NCBI GenBank assembly: GCA_015680685.1
Contig: MNCI01016355.1
Span: 645,106-709,105, forward strand
DNA length: 64,000 nt
From: Gnetum montanum
Lineage: Eukaryota; Streptophyta; Gnetopsida; Gnetales; Gnetaceae
Direction: 5' to 3'
Shown here in pieces: positions 11,451 to 25,418 of the stretch (position 1 is its first letter; each line of letters starts with the position of its first letter). The position numbers and the translations under genes were made by a program. A model generated the notes under the pieces. The model made no database searches, was not told where the DNA came from, and was given only the letters and a program-made list of their open reading frames with translations.

Positions 11451-13849
11451 GTATATCTTCTAGATTTATTTTAATCACCTATTTTTGCTCATTTTATTTA
11501 CCTTACACTATTCTATCTTATGTTAGTTCTTTTCCTTAATTTATGCCTTTTTAGTTAGATTTAATATTTTAAACATTATTTTTATCTTGTTTTGCACCTT
11601 AGCTATTGAAATCAAAAACCATAAAAACATATAAAATGGAAAATTGCATAAAACATAAAAAACTAAAAAACATAAACATATAAAACAAAACATCCATAAA
11701 AACCTCATTCATTATTTTAGTATAGTTCCTCATACTATAGTTTCCTATATCATAGTTCTCAATCTCCAAAACATTCATATAAACACATAGCAAACATAAA
11801 CACATGACCTAGTAAAGACATCAAGATTAATAACAGAGCCAACACCGTATAACTACTCCTTTATTTCCATCCCACATGCACCACCTCTTTAGCTCCTGGG
11901 TCTCCATCTCTCCTTTCTCTTTCTCTACATTATTTATTCATCATTATTTCCTATCCCTATGAGCAATTTATCCCTTAATCAAACTTGAACCTAACCATCA
12001 TCCTCCTACTTATCCTCAAGACATTATTAGCCTAACCACCATTATTTTGAGCACTCCATCTATGTTCATCTAGAGGCATTAAAACCAAGGATGCATTGTT
12101 ATGTGCAGTAATATCATCCATCATCATGTAACAACTATGACCCACTTCATCTCTAACAAGGTCTCATTATCATCATCAAGAATCTCAATAATGGATCATA
12201 CTATTTGGTGAATTTAAATGGGAATCAATATCCAAATCCTTTCAATTGAGCTTATCTTAGAAGATACTATATTTGAGGTAAAAAAGAGATAAAATAACAT
12301 CAAATTTTCTCTAACCTTGATCTTTTACTTAATTTCTATCACATTGCTTTCAATTCAGTTCTTATCTTGCTTTTCTTTCATTCATTCTCTCTCTCCATCT
12401 CTCTTTCTCTCTCTCCTTCTTCTTATTCCTCTTCTTCTTTCTATTTTCTACTATCCTTCTTCTACATCTCTCGAATCACAAGTTGTTCTACCTTTTCCAA
12501 TCTCTACTCATCCCATTTTCCTGATATTTCTTCTCATCAACATGATATGATGAGGATATTTACAAGTGATCTACCTCATGCAAAAAGTTATGAGTGTTTT
12601 GTCATTTTTACTTCATGTAAGGTTATGTTGAGTTTGAGTAGGATAGGAAGAGAATCAATTTATCAATCATCAATAATCATTAGGGTATGGGATTTAGTCA
12701 TGACCTACTTTTGTGGCATAGCACCGCAACTTGATGTATAGGTAATATTCCTTATTTCTTTTCCTATTTTATTATTTTTTGATTTCGAGACTTGATATTT
12801 TAGCTATCCCTTCTTATGCTTTTTCAATCCTCCTCTACTTTCCTTTCCTATCTCATTCCCTTCCTCCCAATAGCACATCAATGAGAATTGAATAATTTTG
12901 TTCTATTTTAGTAAGGGTGTGGTGAGACCTTGAGTAAGCTAGAGTGAGAACATTATTAATGATAATCTTTTGATCATTTGGTATGTAGGATTTAGCCATG
13001 CCTACCTTTATGTGACATAAAATCTTTCTCATGACTAGTGTATTGGTGATATGTTAGCATTCTTCCCTCATCCCACTTCTTTTACCAACCACACCGCCTA
13101 TGCCCTCCGCAAGCCCTTAGTTTCAATCCCACAAGACCACTGCCATTCATTTAACATCATCATGGCATGTTCAACATCAATTTGAGTGATGAAAATGGCT
13201 CTTGGAATCCTAGAATGTTATTTTAGGAGAAAGTACCTATGTAGATGCTAACACAAGTGACGTTGACGCTAGTGTCACTTGCCTCAGTCCAATCTGCATC
13301 AATGTTACCAATTTGCACTTCTACTTCCAATTTCTAGAAACAAACTCTAGTTAACTACACTCGATTCCATGGTCATCTTTGAAAATCCTAACCCTGTAAA
13401 TACCATCCCAAAACATTAATTCAAGGAAAATTTCTTGAGGTTTAGAGTACTTTTTCAAAGTTCAAGAGATTCGAAGCACCAACACCTAGATCCACTACAT
13501 CACCTACAAGCTCCACAACCTCCTTAGCATCCCCTGCAATTTGTAAGCTCTACCCCAATGCCTAAGTCACCAGTAGCACACATAGGCACACTAATTCCAA
13601 TGTCAACCACTAGTCAACATCACCTATCCCAACGTTAGTCATTTGCAATAATGCTAGTGTTAGCTATAAGATAGTTCGTGAAAACAACCTTGTTTTGACC
13701 CCAAATCACCTTCAAATAGTGCTAAAATCTTCTCCATCCATATCTACACCCACCAAAGATCAAAATTCAACATCAAAACCCTTGATTTGCTCATAGAGTG
13801 AGTTTCTATTATTAGTTTCTTCAGTAGTCTGAATTCTCCCATCATTGTA
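11451..13849. other. AT-rich stretch without recognisable gene
   Basis: I see no conserved coding signal on either strand. It probably includes the degraded 3' end of the gag-protease relic. A pyrimidine-rich microsatellite-like stretch occurs at 12,385-12,450 (CTCTCTC, TCTTCTTC mixes). Confidence 0.5.
12385..12450. repeat. Pyrimidine-rich simple sequence
   Basis: Interrupted CT and CTT units; open frames across it are low-complexity (Ser/Leu) and not credible genes. Confidence 0.8.
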
Positions 13850-14036
13850 GCACCTCAGCTTCCCTACAAGGCAAACTCTTTATTGGATCAAAACCTTCCC
13901 TACAATTGTTCATAAAAGTATAATTTGGATCATTGTAAGCCGCATCTCTCATTCTCTCTGAGTCAACTCAAGGATGATTCGAACTAGCAACATCTTGCCT
14001 AACAAAACAATGAGCTAACTACTTGAGCCAACCAAG
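13850..14036 (-). mobile_element. Candidate tRNA-derived SINE (head with A and B boxes)
   Basis: On the minus strand a tRNA-like head begins near 14,036. It has an A-box-like TGGCTCAAGTAG (14,019-14,030), then about 30 bp, then a B-box-like GTTCGAATC (13,976-13,984). These are the two internal RNA polymerase III promoter elements of tRNAs and plant SINEs. No complete tRNA cloverleaf is claimed. The 3' end of the element is not defined. Confidence 0.5.
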
Positions 14037-15541
14037 AATGAAATATTAGTAAAGTCATTGAACAATGGAGGAGCATTTTTAGACAACTTTGGAAATCTAG
14101 ATGCCAACCTAAGAATCACATCTTTATTTGATCTATCCTAACAATGAGTTATAAGTGCAAGACTTCATCACTTTAGAATTATAATTCTTAATTGCACTTA
14201 TTGTAATGCTATTCAATCTTTATGACACTTATTTTGAGATTGCTAAAAGTGTTCATCAATCATTCATAAGAAGCCTTAAACATTTTAGAGCTTTCATTCT
14301 TCACATGGAAACAAACAAGCATCTACTCTTCCCCATATCAAACCCTTAATTACATCTATATGGCTAATTTGAAAAAGGTATATCACAAGGCATGCTAATT
14401 TGTTTCAAACATTTCAATCAAAAATTGTGACTTCATATTCAATTATTTGGGGTGTTGGAACTAAAACTAGATGGCTATGTCCTTTGTATTAAATTATTTA
14501 GGGCATTAGAACCAGAACTAAATGACTATTCACCCTAAATATATAGCCAACACAAACTTCAATAGAACTTAAGAGTAGCACTTTATACCTCAACCTTATC
14601 CAATAGAATCAAACCCATAAGTAAAGTTTCCAAATCAAAAGTGTTACCACTAAACTTTCCATCCAATATTAATTCAGAATGAATTATAACGAACAGGATG
14701 AATGAATTAGTCATTTAGTAGTTAGCTTCTTTAATGGCCTCATATAATTACTATGATACCCTAAGCCCCCAAAGTGAAAGAGCTATTTATGGTTGCTCAT
14801 TCAGTTTTAGCTTGTATTTGTTTCCTTGCTGCTTCTATTTGGAATAGACGGCCTTCATAAATGGCTACAACACTTGCAACAACATACTAATCCACCCACT
14901 AATACTAAAACAACTGAAGAATGGAGTAGAAAAACTAGGGGAAAACTACCAAACAAGAGAATTTCCCATTGAACATCTCAGGCCAGAGTCCATATAATCC
15001 TGTAACCATATTAGTTCTAAATTCATCCACCAAACACATACCCATTAAGATACCAAATATTTATGCAACCTAATTAAAGAAAGCAAAAAAATTGGTTGAA
15101 GCATATCATCTCCCTTTGACAATAAGAACAGCACTCAGAAACAAGACTCAAAAAAAAAAAACGTACATTGAAACCAGAAGCTGAGAGTCGTTACAAGCAC
15201 ATTTTGTGTCGGGCTTAGAAGCAGAATTTAACACCAGGAAAAAGAAGGTCTAGTACCATCCCGGTTCACGTAGGAAGCTTCAAATAATCCTCCAATAAAA
15301 TAAGATCGTTTCATTTTAACCAAATCCAAAGAAATTTCGTTAGACAATTCAAGTTAGTTTTCATGGTTACAATAATTTCATAACATAGAAATAACTTGTG
15401 CAACAAAGGAATAATGAAAAAAAAAATTTCAAGCTTTTGCATTTCAATGAGAAGAAATTTCAAGATCTCTTTCTTAAATACAAAATTTCATCCTTAAAGA
15501 CTTCTTGGCCAACGGGAAAGGCCCCACAAAAAGCTTTTTGC
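14037..15541. other. AT-rich 3' flank of RPT3
   Basis: No gene is visible. The part next to 15,541 must hold the 3' UTR of RPT3. A canonical AATAAA is not obvious close to the stop, which is common in plants. Confidence 0.4.
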
Positions 15542-18526
<2,985 letters not shown>

Positions 18527-19400
18527 TGTTGCTGCTCTCTGAAGGGCCCTCCCTAGTTCAGCTTTCTGCAGAGATTTTCGATTTTTGTTTCCGATCGATC
18601 TCTCTCTCTCGGTTCGGGATTTGCACAGAACTCTGCGTGCCCCAAACGAGAGATTTTGGCGAGGTGTTTCTGCGCGATTTCACGAACCAGTGTCCGTAAA
18701 GCGAATTTTGAAGTATGACCCAAGAATCTGGTTTCTATGTGAATGGCGTTTCTTAATAAAATGCTGGCCTACGTTTGAAAATTTGGAACGAAAAAAAGAA
18801 TGGCGTGCAGTGAAAGTATAATCGAATTATTTATTTCTGGTCTCAGCCCTTGGGATGTCTCTGTAAATTACAGTGACTAAGTTTGGTATTTCGGTTCGTG
18901 TTAGGTCTCGCTGGGGATGGGAACCATGTGTACAAGACAAGTAAGAGGCTATGGAAATAAGTTTAAAATAGAAAAAGCGGCATAATGGTAAAAAGAAATT
19001 TTTTTTTTTCGGGTCATGAACTTTGAGTTAAAGAATCATGGTTCCTTTTGCCTTTTTAAAGTAAAAGAAAGGAAAGCTATTTCTTGAGAAGATTTTTGTT
19101 TCGTGATTTGCCTCGAACAATGCCTTCAAGCTGGTATGGGGGTGTTGGTGATGGGTTTAAGCACCTCTGGGTGTAAAACTTGTGAGTGGACCACCAAGCT
19201 ATGGCTTGTGCTCCAAGGAAAACTATTGTTTATGCATGGAGAGAGAGAGAGATATGGAGAGAGTGAAGGGGTATGAGATTGGGTCATCAAAATTAATCAA
19301 ACTAAAACTGAAATTTTTTTACTTATGTTCATTGAGATCCTTTGGATCTATCAAACTAGTTTTAGGATTCTTTTTACAAGATTTTTAAAAAAATTTATAA
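18527..19400. other. 5' flank of RPT3
   Basis: It holds the 5' UTR and promoter of RPT3. A short CT run sits at about 18,599-18,611, about 75 bp upstream of the ATG, as in many plant 5' UTRs. I do not identify a TATA box with confidence. Plus-strand open frames here are not conserved-looking. A GA run lies at about 19,240-19,250. Confidence 0.45.
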
Positions 19401-19480
19401 CTCAATGTTACCTTGTGGAATCAAACCTATGATGTGAAGTTATCAAGCCAAGACTCTTCCACCAAGTTAACACCTCAATG
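19401..19480 (-). mobile_element. Candidate tRNA-derived SINE head
   Basis: On the minus strand an A-box-like TTAACTTGGTGGAAGAG (19,454-19,470) is followed after 26 bp by a B-box-like GGTTTGATTCC (19,417-19,427), the usual GGTTCGATTCC with a decayed CpG. A T/A-rich tail follows toward 19,385. The sequence between the boxes differs from the 13.9 kb candidate, so it may be another family. Confidence 0.45.
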
Positions 19481-21237
19481 TTTCTAATTTTGACAACAAC
19501 CCCTCTCCCTTTGCTTCCTGAAATAATGATGCTATACTTAGCCAAGGATGTGTATGGCATGTTAGGAATTAAGGTCCCCAAGATAAGGATAACCAAGTCC
19601 AACCAACTAAGCATTAACAAATTGCACAAACATACAAATTGTGATGATGAAAGTTTATGAAGATGATGGTTATGGATTAACCAGAAATAGTGTAACTCAT
19701 AGTAACCCACAAATAGTGGTATGAGTATATGCATAATAATGTGAATGCAACAAATTGAGAAACAATATGTAAACATCATGACATTATCCAACTATGTATT
19801 AGACATCAATAGCTATGGAAAATAGTAACATAGAGTATAATAATAGAAATACAAAGATAGAGATCTCAATATATATATATATAGATCTATAAGAATGAAA
19901 AAAAGGAAGAGCACGATAAACAACCATGAGTCAATTATTCAACAGTTTTGGTCTATACTTCACACCATGAAGAGTGTGTATATTCTATTGTAAAATTGTC
20001 ATAGTGACTTCCCTTTAAGGTTTAAATAAGGAACACATCTTTAGCCAACAATCATACCTCTTCTTGACCAATTGCTTAATAATATGATTAGTCTCTTTAT
20101 GTAAACCATTGTGATTATACACATAGATATATATAACTCAAGTTGAGGTTGATATTAACACCAAAATCTTAACCCTTTTCCTCAAATTTAAGGTGGAAAA
20201 ACTTTTTAACAATATCTTAGCTTCACTTTATATGACAATTTTTCTATGGTTTATAAATTGTTTTCATCCAACCATATAGTGAGCAAACTTTTAGGAAGGA
20301 TTTGACTATTTAATTTCTTACCTTTAGACATATAATTATGGTTGAAGAAATTATTTTAACTTGTTATGACTATGAAAAAGATAAAACAATTGCCAATGAG
20401 GACCCTCATCTAATTTTCCATTTTAATTATGGCAACCATGACTTAGTGAAGCCATTTTTCTAAGAAGCTAAAGTTGATATTTGATGGTTTAGTGCTTTTT
20501 ATCTTACTTTAAATTTTAAGAAATTTTAATGAGAAATTTCTCAAGGAACTTCACTATAGATATTAATAACCCATGAAAATGACAAAAGAATACTTTACTA
20601 AAGATTAAACACAATATGAAATCATAGACCCTCATAAATTGTCACAATCACAATTTGTTGGGGAAAATTATAAATATTCATTTAGCAATCTCAAAATTAT
20701 AATAGCATCAAACTCACAAAGATCAAAATCATTGTCTAAATAATTCTCTTCCATGGTTTGTGACAAAGAAGCAATATATAATAAAAATCTAGAGTACAAA
20801 AGTAAAGGAGCACTACAAAGAGGAAAAACTCCAAATCAATAAAAAGAAAAAGCCTAATTGTTTTGGGTATGTCTTTTTACATTTTCATTCTTACAACCAT
20901 CCTAAAAAAATTCCCTTTGGGGTAGGAAATTGGACATTCCATGAAAAGATTAACATTGGGTGGAGGAGGAGAAAGCCTCCACCTTATCAATTGAATCAAC
21001 ATTATTAAAAGATATTATCTCCATATCTTGACCAATAGCTACAAACGAATTACTAGTAGTTAAAATATCTTGAACATCATGTTTATTCTAAAATTTTGGC
21101 ATGTAATCACCAATAGATAAACTTTCTCAAAGTTTTTTGTTATGAAGAACTAGTTGAAAACTATCTAAATCAATAATAGAATTCTGTGAAACTTGAGAAA
21201 TATATATTTGTTTATCCTTAGTTATTAAAGATTTTTT
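19481..21237. other. AT-rich stretch without recognisable gene
   Basis: No convincing coding signal on either strand. It lies downstream of the LINE-like ORF1 on the minus strand, where ORF2 would be, but I could not identify endonuclease or reverse transcriptase motifs. A short TA run sits at about 19,869-19,882. Confidence 0.4.
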
Positions 21238-23339
21238 TTAAACTGATTTTATCAAAATCTTCCTTGAAGATATATTTTGTTGAACAATAGTAAAAGAAAG
21301 GAATGGGTTAATTGTTAAAATGTGAATAGAAGAAATCATCCTAGGATTTGTAGTATCAGTAGAAAAACCCTTAGTATGATCGATAACATTTGTAGAAGAA
21401 TCCTTAGTAGCATTTACAATAGCTTGTTGCTTAGGTGCTTGCATACCTTTTTTTTTTTGTTTATGGCATAAAAGGACATGAATCAAACACGTGACCCTCT
21501 TGATGGCAATAATAACATGACTTTAGAAGATTGTAATAAACAACCTTATGTGCATAATCAATTTTGCCAGCACAAAGAAGAATTTCTCGCTTAAGTAAAT
21601 CAAGATCCACTTTAATTATATATCAAACTCAATGAAAACCACTGGTTGCAATGAGGTTGCTAGAATGTTTGATTGGCCTAATACAAGAGACAACATCCCT
21701 TTTAACTTTTTCAAAAATTAATCAAAGATTCAACAATTCAACAAAACAAGGAAGCTTTCAAAACTTAGGAGATGTTGGATTAAATGAGGGAGTCCACCTT
21801 CAAATAATCAATAAAGCAGGATGATAATTAAAAACACTAATATCAAGGACCTTAGAAATCATTGTCAAATCAACAAATTCTACCAAAAAATGAGTTTGAC
21901 AAATAAGGATAATGGAAAACATTCAAATCTCAATCTTTCTAAACAAAATTTAAATGATTCAAAAAACTTGAGTAACGAGGTAAATAACCTAGAATTTGCA
22001 TGAAAACATACCTTCTAGAAATTTCCTAAGTAATAAATTCATATAAATCATCAAGCAATTCATAAAAAGATAAAAGAAGATATGGTTTCACTTGAAGGAT
22101 CACCTATTAAATCTAGTAGCATTACAAGTAATATCAATGTCAAACCTCTTACTACCTTAGACCAACATTGAAATCCTCACTTGTTGATGAGCAATGGGTA
22201 TTGCCTACACCCAACCATACAAATCACAAGCATTCACATGCAATCTAGTNTACCCAACCATACAAATCACAAGCATTCACATGCAATCTAGTTGAATTTC
22301 ATGGATGGGACTAGTATGGTATCTAGATTGTTAAGCATTGATCACAGGTTGTCGTCTTCTCACTTAGACTACTGGTAACTTTGTCACATATGGGTTAGTC
22401 CAAAGTGATGCATATGATTATTGATGTTGTGCAGCCCTTAAACTAACTGAATAATAATATAGAAATTAATTAATTAATATAATTAATAATAAAAAGATAA
22501 ATCCTAAACTATACTAAGATTAATGAATGTGTGTTCCCAACTCATATGCATTCTAAACTCACATACCCATTGTTGGGATTACCAAGTGTTATGCTATTTG
22601 GTGAACCAAGTAATAACGCTGCTTGGATTACCAAGCAAATACATGTTTACACTCAAAACTGGTTACACTCATTCCACCGATTGATTAACGTGCATGGAAA
22701 TGTAAATATTAACTAAGTATATAGAAAGTAAATTGCATTGAAAGTAAAGCTATTCTAAGTCAAAGTGCTGCAATGAATATGAATCAATCTTGATCTTACT
22801 GTTGTTCATGGAATGGGTCAAGGTATAATGCCACTCAAATAAGACATTGTACAACTGACTTAAATCCACACTGCAAGAACTCACTAACTATTTGCTAAGA
22901 TTACAGAATAGAACTATAAGAGTTTAACTATACTATTGATTAAATGGTGCCAAATACGTTATAGGTGCTCACATATTTATAGGAAAATACAAGCATTACG
23001 TCAACAGAGATGCGTTAATGAATTTAGTTGAATCGACAAGGCTGTGTCAATGCAACAAAGTTATAGCAAATATGATATCACATCTACAATGTAGCAAGCA
23101 ACTGAGATGCACCAACAAGGATGCTACAACATAGATGTGACATAGCATCTACAATATAGCATCAATGATATAACATCCACAATATCTCAAAACGATGCTT
23201 CATGATGTTTCCATGACTCAGCTACCTGACATATTAGGTCTCATCACCTATGAAGAAGAAGCATGAGACCTTTCATCAATTACAATTATAGAAGATTGAG
23301 TAGTAGAGGAAGCTGAAATAGAAGAAGAATAAGAAGCCA
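21238..23339 (-). pseudogene. LINE-type ORF1-like gene with CCHC knuckle, split by a solo LTR
   Basis: The minus-strand frame starts at ATG 23,339 (MASYSSSISASSTTQSS) and is interrupted by the LTR at 22,185-23,246. It resumes at 22,184 and can be followed with stops and frameshifts to about 21,240. The middle (about 21,890-21,650) resembles DUF4283 domains: FNYHPALL, RWTPSFNP, then a leucine-rich block. The C-terminal part carries a zinc knuckle CYYCHQEGHVFDSC (C-x2-C-x4-H-x4-C) near 21,500. DUF4283 plus CCHC is typical of plant LINE ORF1 and related nucleic-acid-binding proteins. The gene is dead. No ORF2 was recognised downstream. Confidence 0.55.
22185..23246 (-). repeat. Solo LTR, minus orientation
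   Basis: The sequence begins TGATGAGCAATGGG and ends GGTCTCATCA, so in its own sense it runs TGATGAGACC ... CTCATCA. It has a TATA box (TATAAATA, complement at 22,976-22,983) and the family U5 motif ACCAAG/CTTGGT. No internal region adjoins it, which marks LTR-LTR recombination. Flanking pentamers CTTGT and CCTAT match at three of five positions, so any target duplication has decayed. A single N at 22,250 has duplicated flanks and is an assembly join. Confidence 0.75.
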
Positions 23340-23439
23340 TGGATTTTAACTTAATTGCAAATACCTAAGCTAGCATAGTTTTATTCATGGTTAATAAAGA
23401 ATATGGAATGGTCATATTATTTGTAGTTAATGCCTTTAG

Positions 23440-23792
23440 TGTTCATCAACATAGTTAGCAACTTCCACCATGTTTGACAATGTTTTCATTGTTGAAGTAG
23501 TTGATGAGCTCTTCTTTCGGCCTTTAGTGACTTTTGTAAATCCTCCTTTTTCTTCTACAATTTTTCTTTAGCCTTAACCTTAATGACAAAATTCTACCTT
23601 GAGATCACAAGATTCTATAATACAAATTTCTCAATAGACAAAGTGCTTTCCTTATAGATGATTATAGATGATAATTTAACTTCTAACTCTTCCACCTATT
23701 CCTCTATCATCTTCAATCATACATTGTTAATTATAACAACTAGAAGATCTTTTACTTTCATAAGTAGCAGTAGCTCTTTCTTCACTTGCTTT
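23440..23792 (-). pseudogene. Coiled-coil ORF relic (distal part)
   Basis: Lys/Glu/Leu-rich heptad-like coding remnant on the minus strand (KEDLQKSLKAERRAH near 23,515) with several stops. It appears continuous with 30,290-30,530 once the intervening element at 23,798-30,284 is left out. Family not recognised. It sits upstream of the LINE-like ORF1 start. Confidence 0.35.
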
Positions 23793-23797
23793 TCCCT

Positions 23798-24391
23798 TGA
23801 TGAGTGGTAAGGTACCCCTACACTCAACCATACAAATACGAGCGTTTTCACGTGCAATCCGGTCGAACTCCGCAAACGGACTAGTTGTGGCACCTAGACA
23901 ATTATCCTTAGGTCGTAGTTCACTGTCTTCCCACTTGGACTAGTATTATATTTGTCACGTATGGTTTAGTCTAGAGTGAGGTGTATGATGGGTTTCCTAA
24001 TCTAACGCTACTTCTGAAGGCAATGGAAAGTAAGATTAACTAAGCTAGGAGGAAAAGGGTAAGAGAATCTAAACTAGCCTAAGTGCGATGAGCAGCCATT
24101 CNATGTCCAAGTATGTCACACTTGAATAAAGGATGTCGTACAATTACATTCACCACACTACGGGCAGACACGGAAAAATATTCTATCTCTGGAGGGAGAA
24201 AATTGCTAGAGTTTAGCTACAATCTAACTCTATTGTTAATATTTCAAACAAGGGAGAGCCACTTCTTATTTATAGACATTGCAGTGGACTGTGATATCGC
24301 GTACGCGATGTCGTAGGGGAAGACGCAATATCACGTACACGATATCGCAGGGGATGCGATATCATAGCCCATGCGATATCATGTCCCATCA
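23798..24391 (-). repeat. 3' LTR of the gag-only minus element (with assembly gap)
   Basis: 594 bp are present. Compared with the 5' LTR it lacks the 261 bp corresponding to 29,752-30,012 exactly at the single N (24,102), and has a 17-bp extra GATATC-type unit near its U3 end. Apart from these two differences the lengths agree (837 bp). Confidence 0.9.
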
Positions 24392-24402
24392 TACCCCCAT
24401 GA
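24392..24402 (-). other. Polypurine tract
   Basis: On the minus strand it reads CATGGGGGTA directly before the LTR start TGATGGGAC. The same tract precedes the 3' LTRs of elements A and B. Confidence 0.75.
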
Positions 24403-24529
24403 CTGAATAAAAACTCGTCCTCAAGTTATAGTGATTACACAATGGATAGGTATGGGATTATTAGATGAAAAAAGAAATGGGATAATGCCGCAGTGTGGGG
24501 AGAAAACACAACACACAAAAGAAAATCCT

Positions 24530-25418
24530 ATGATTACAAAATTGGTGGAACTCATGTAGTTCTTGGTGGTGGTGGCTCCTCCATAGGTGTCTTTCCATTT
24601 TCTTGCACTCCAGGTCTTGGGATTTGATGGCGTTGAAGTATGTCCTAGAGTTTCTCCTCTTGTAAGGCCTTGAGTGCCTTGGTGCAAGTGTAAGTTTGCA
24701 CTTGTGTCATAGAGGCATCCCAGTTAGCCTTCTCTTTTTCTTCTGCCACCCTTTTATTTTCTGTCAACAGTTTATTAAGTTGCTCGATTCTGAAAGTGTC
24801 TAGCTGGTTCTAAGAAACCTTTGGCCTTGTATTCGGAAGGTTTAATACTTCCGAAATGGCATGAACAGAGAAATCAATAGTCACACCACGAATGTTAACC
24901 GTGGTGCCTTCTTCTTTGTTGTGCCAAAATTGGTACATTTCCCCTAAGTACCAGGCACCGCTTTCAGAGAGGGTAGGCCATAATCGGGATCCTTTGAGGT
25001 GATCCCTAACAGCTTCTGGAGAAAATTCTGCGAAAGGTTCAGAGTTTAATTCCATGATCACTATAATGAATATGGACCTTTCATGGATGGTCTGAACACA
25101 ACCCTAGGTCAGCGTGAGATATCATCCTTGTTCAGACCCTGCAGCAGCTCCTTCTTCTGATTGCCTTGATTGTACAAAATCTCCTTCTTCTGACTACCTT
25201 GATTGTACAACAGCTCCTTCTTCTGACTACCTTGATTGTACAACAGCTCCTTCTTCTGACTGCCTTGATTGTACAGCAGCAGGGTCTTCTTGATGGATGC
25301 TAAATGATTGTTCCTCCTACTCTGCATGTTGTTCGGAAGGAACTTGTCCTTCATCTCTCCTAGGTTGTTTGATCACACCTTGAGTAGGACCTTCCTGTTG
25401 TCTATGTTTTGGGGCCAT
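24530..25418 (-). pseudogene. Accessory ORF (MAPK-start) of the gag-only element
   Basis: A sense-strand ORF takes the place of pol. One frame runs from ATG 25,418 (MAPKHRQQEGPTQG) for roughly 290 codons with six in-frame stops, mostly TAG. Residues 45-100 are an 11-residue tandem repeat (SEEGAVVQSRQ-like). The next block (ATG-containing, 25,061-24,810) includes LYGEMYQFW-like and RGVTIDFSVHAISEVLNLP segments, resembling plant transposon-associated accessory domains. A Lys/Glu-rich helix follows, then a Pro-rich tail. The ATG is preceded directly by TGTGATTGCAG, a splice-acceptor-like sequence also seen before the homologous ORF of element A (37,224). Expression from a spliced RNA is an inference. 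Function unknown. Confidence 0.55.
25139..25275. repeat. 33-bp tandem repeat inside the accessory ORF
   Basis: About four units of 33 bp, in frame, encode the 11-residue repeat. The units are nearly identical, so the expansion is recent relative to other lesions. Confidence 0.9.

Noticed and set aside
12317-12741. Ser/Leu-rich open frames
   Set aside because: They arise from the pyrimidine-rich simple sequence at 12,385-12,450.
13976-14030. A functional tRNA gene at the A/B box pair
   Set aside because: I could not form convincing acceptor and anticodon stems; a SINE head or tRNA relic is the safer call.
18585-18821. Plus-strand open frame upstream of RPT3 as a divergent gene
   Set aside because: Composition is unremarkable, no motif is visible, and it overlaps the expected 5' UTR and promoter.
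24300-24390. CRISPR-like or satellite array of GATATC units
   Set aside because: The units are confined to LTR U3 ends, are short and imperfect, and the genome is a plant nuclear one.
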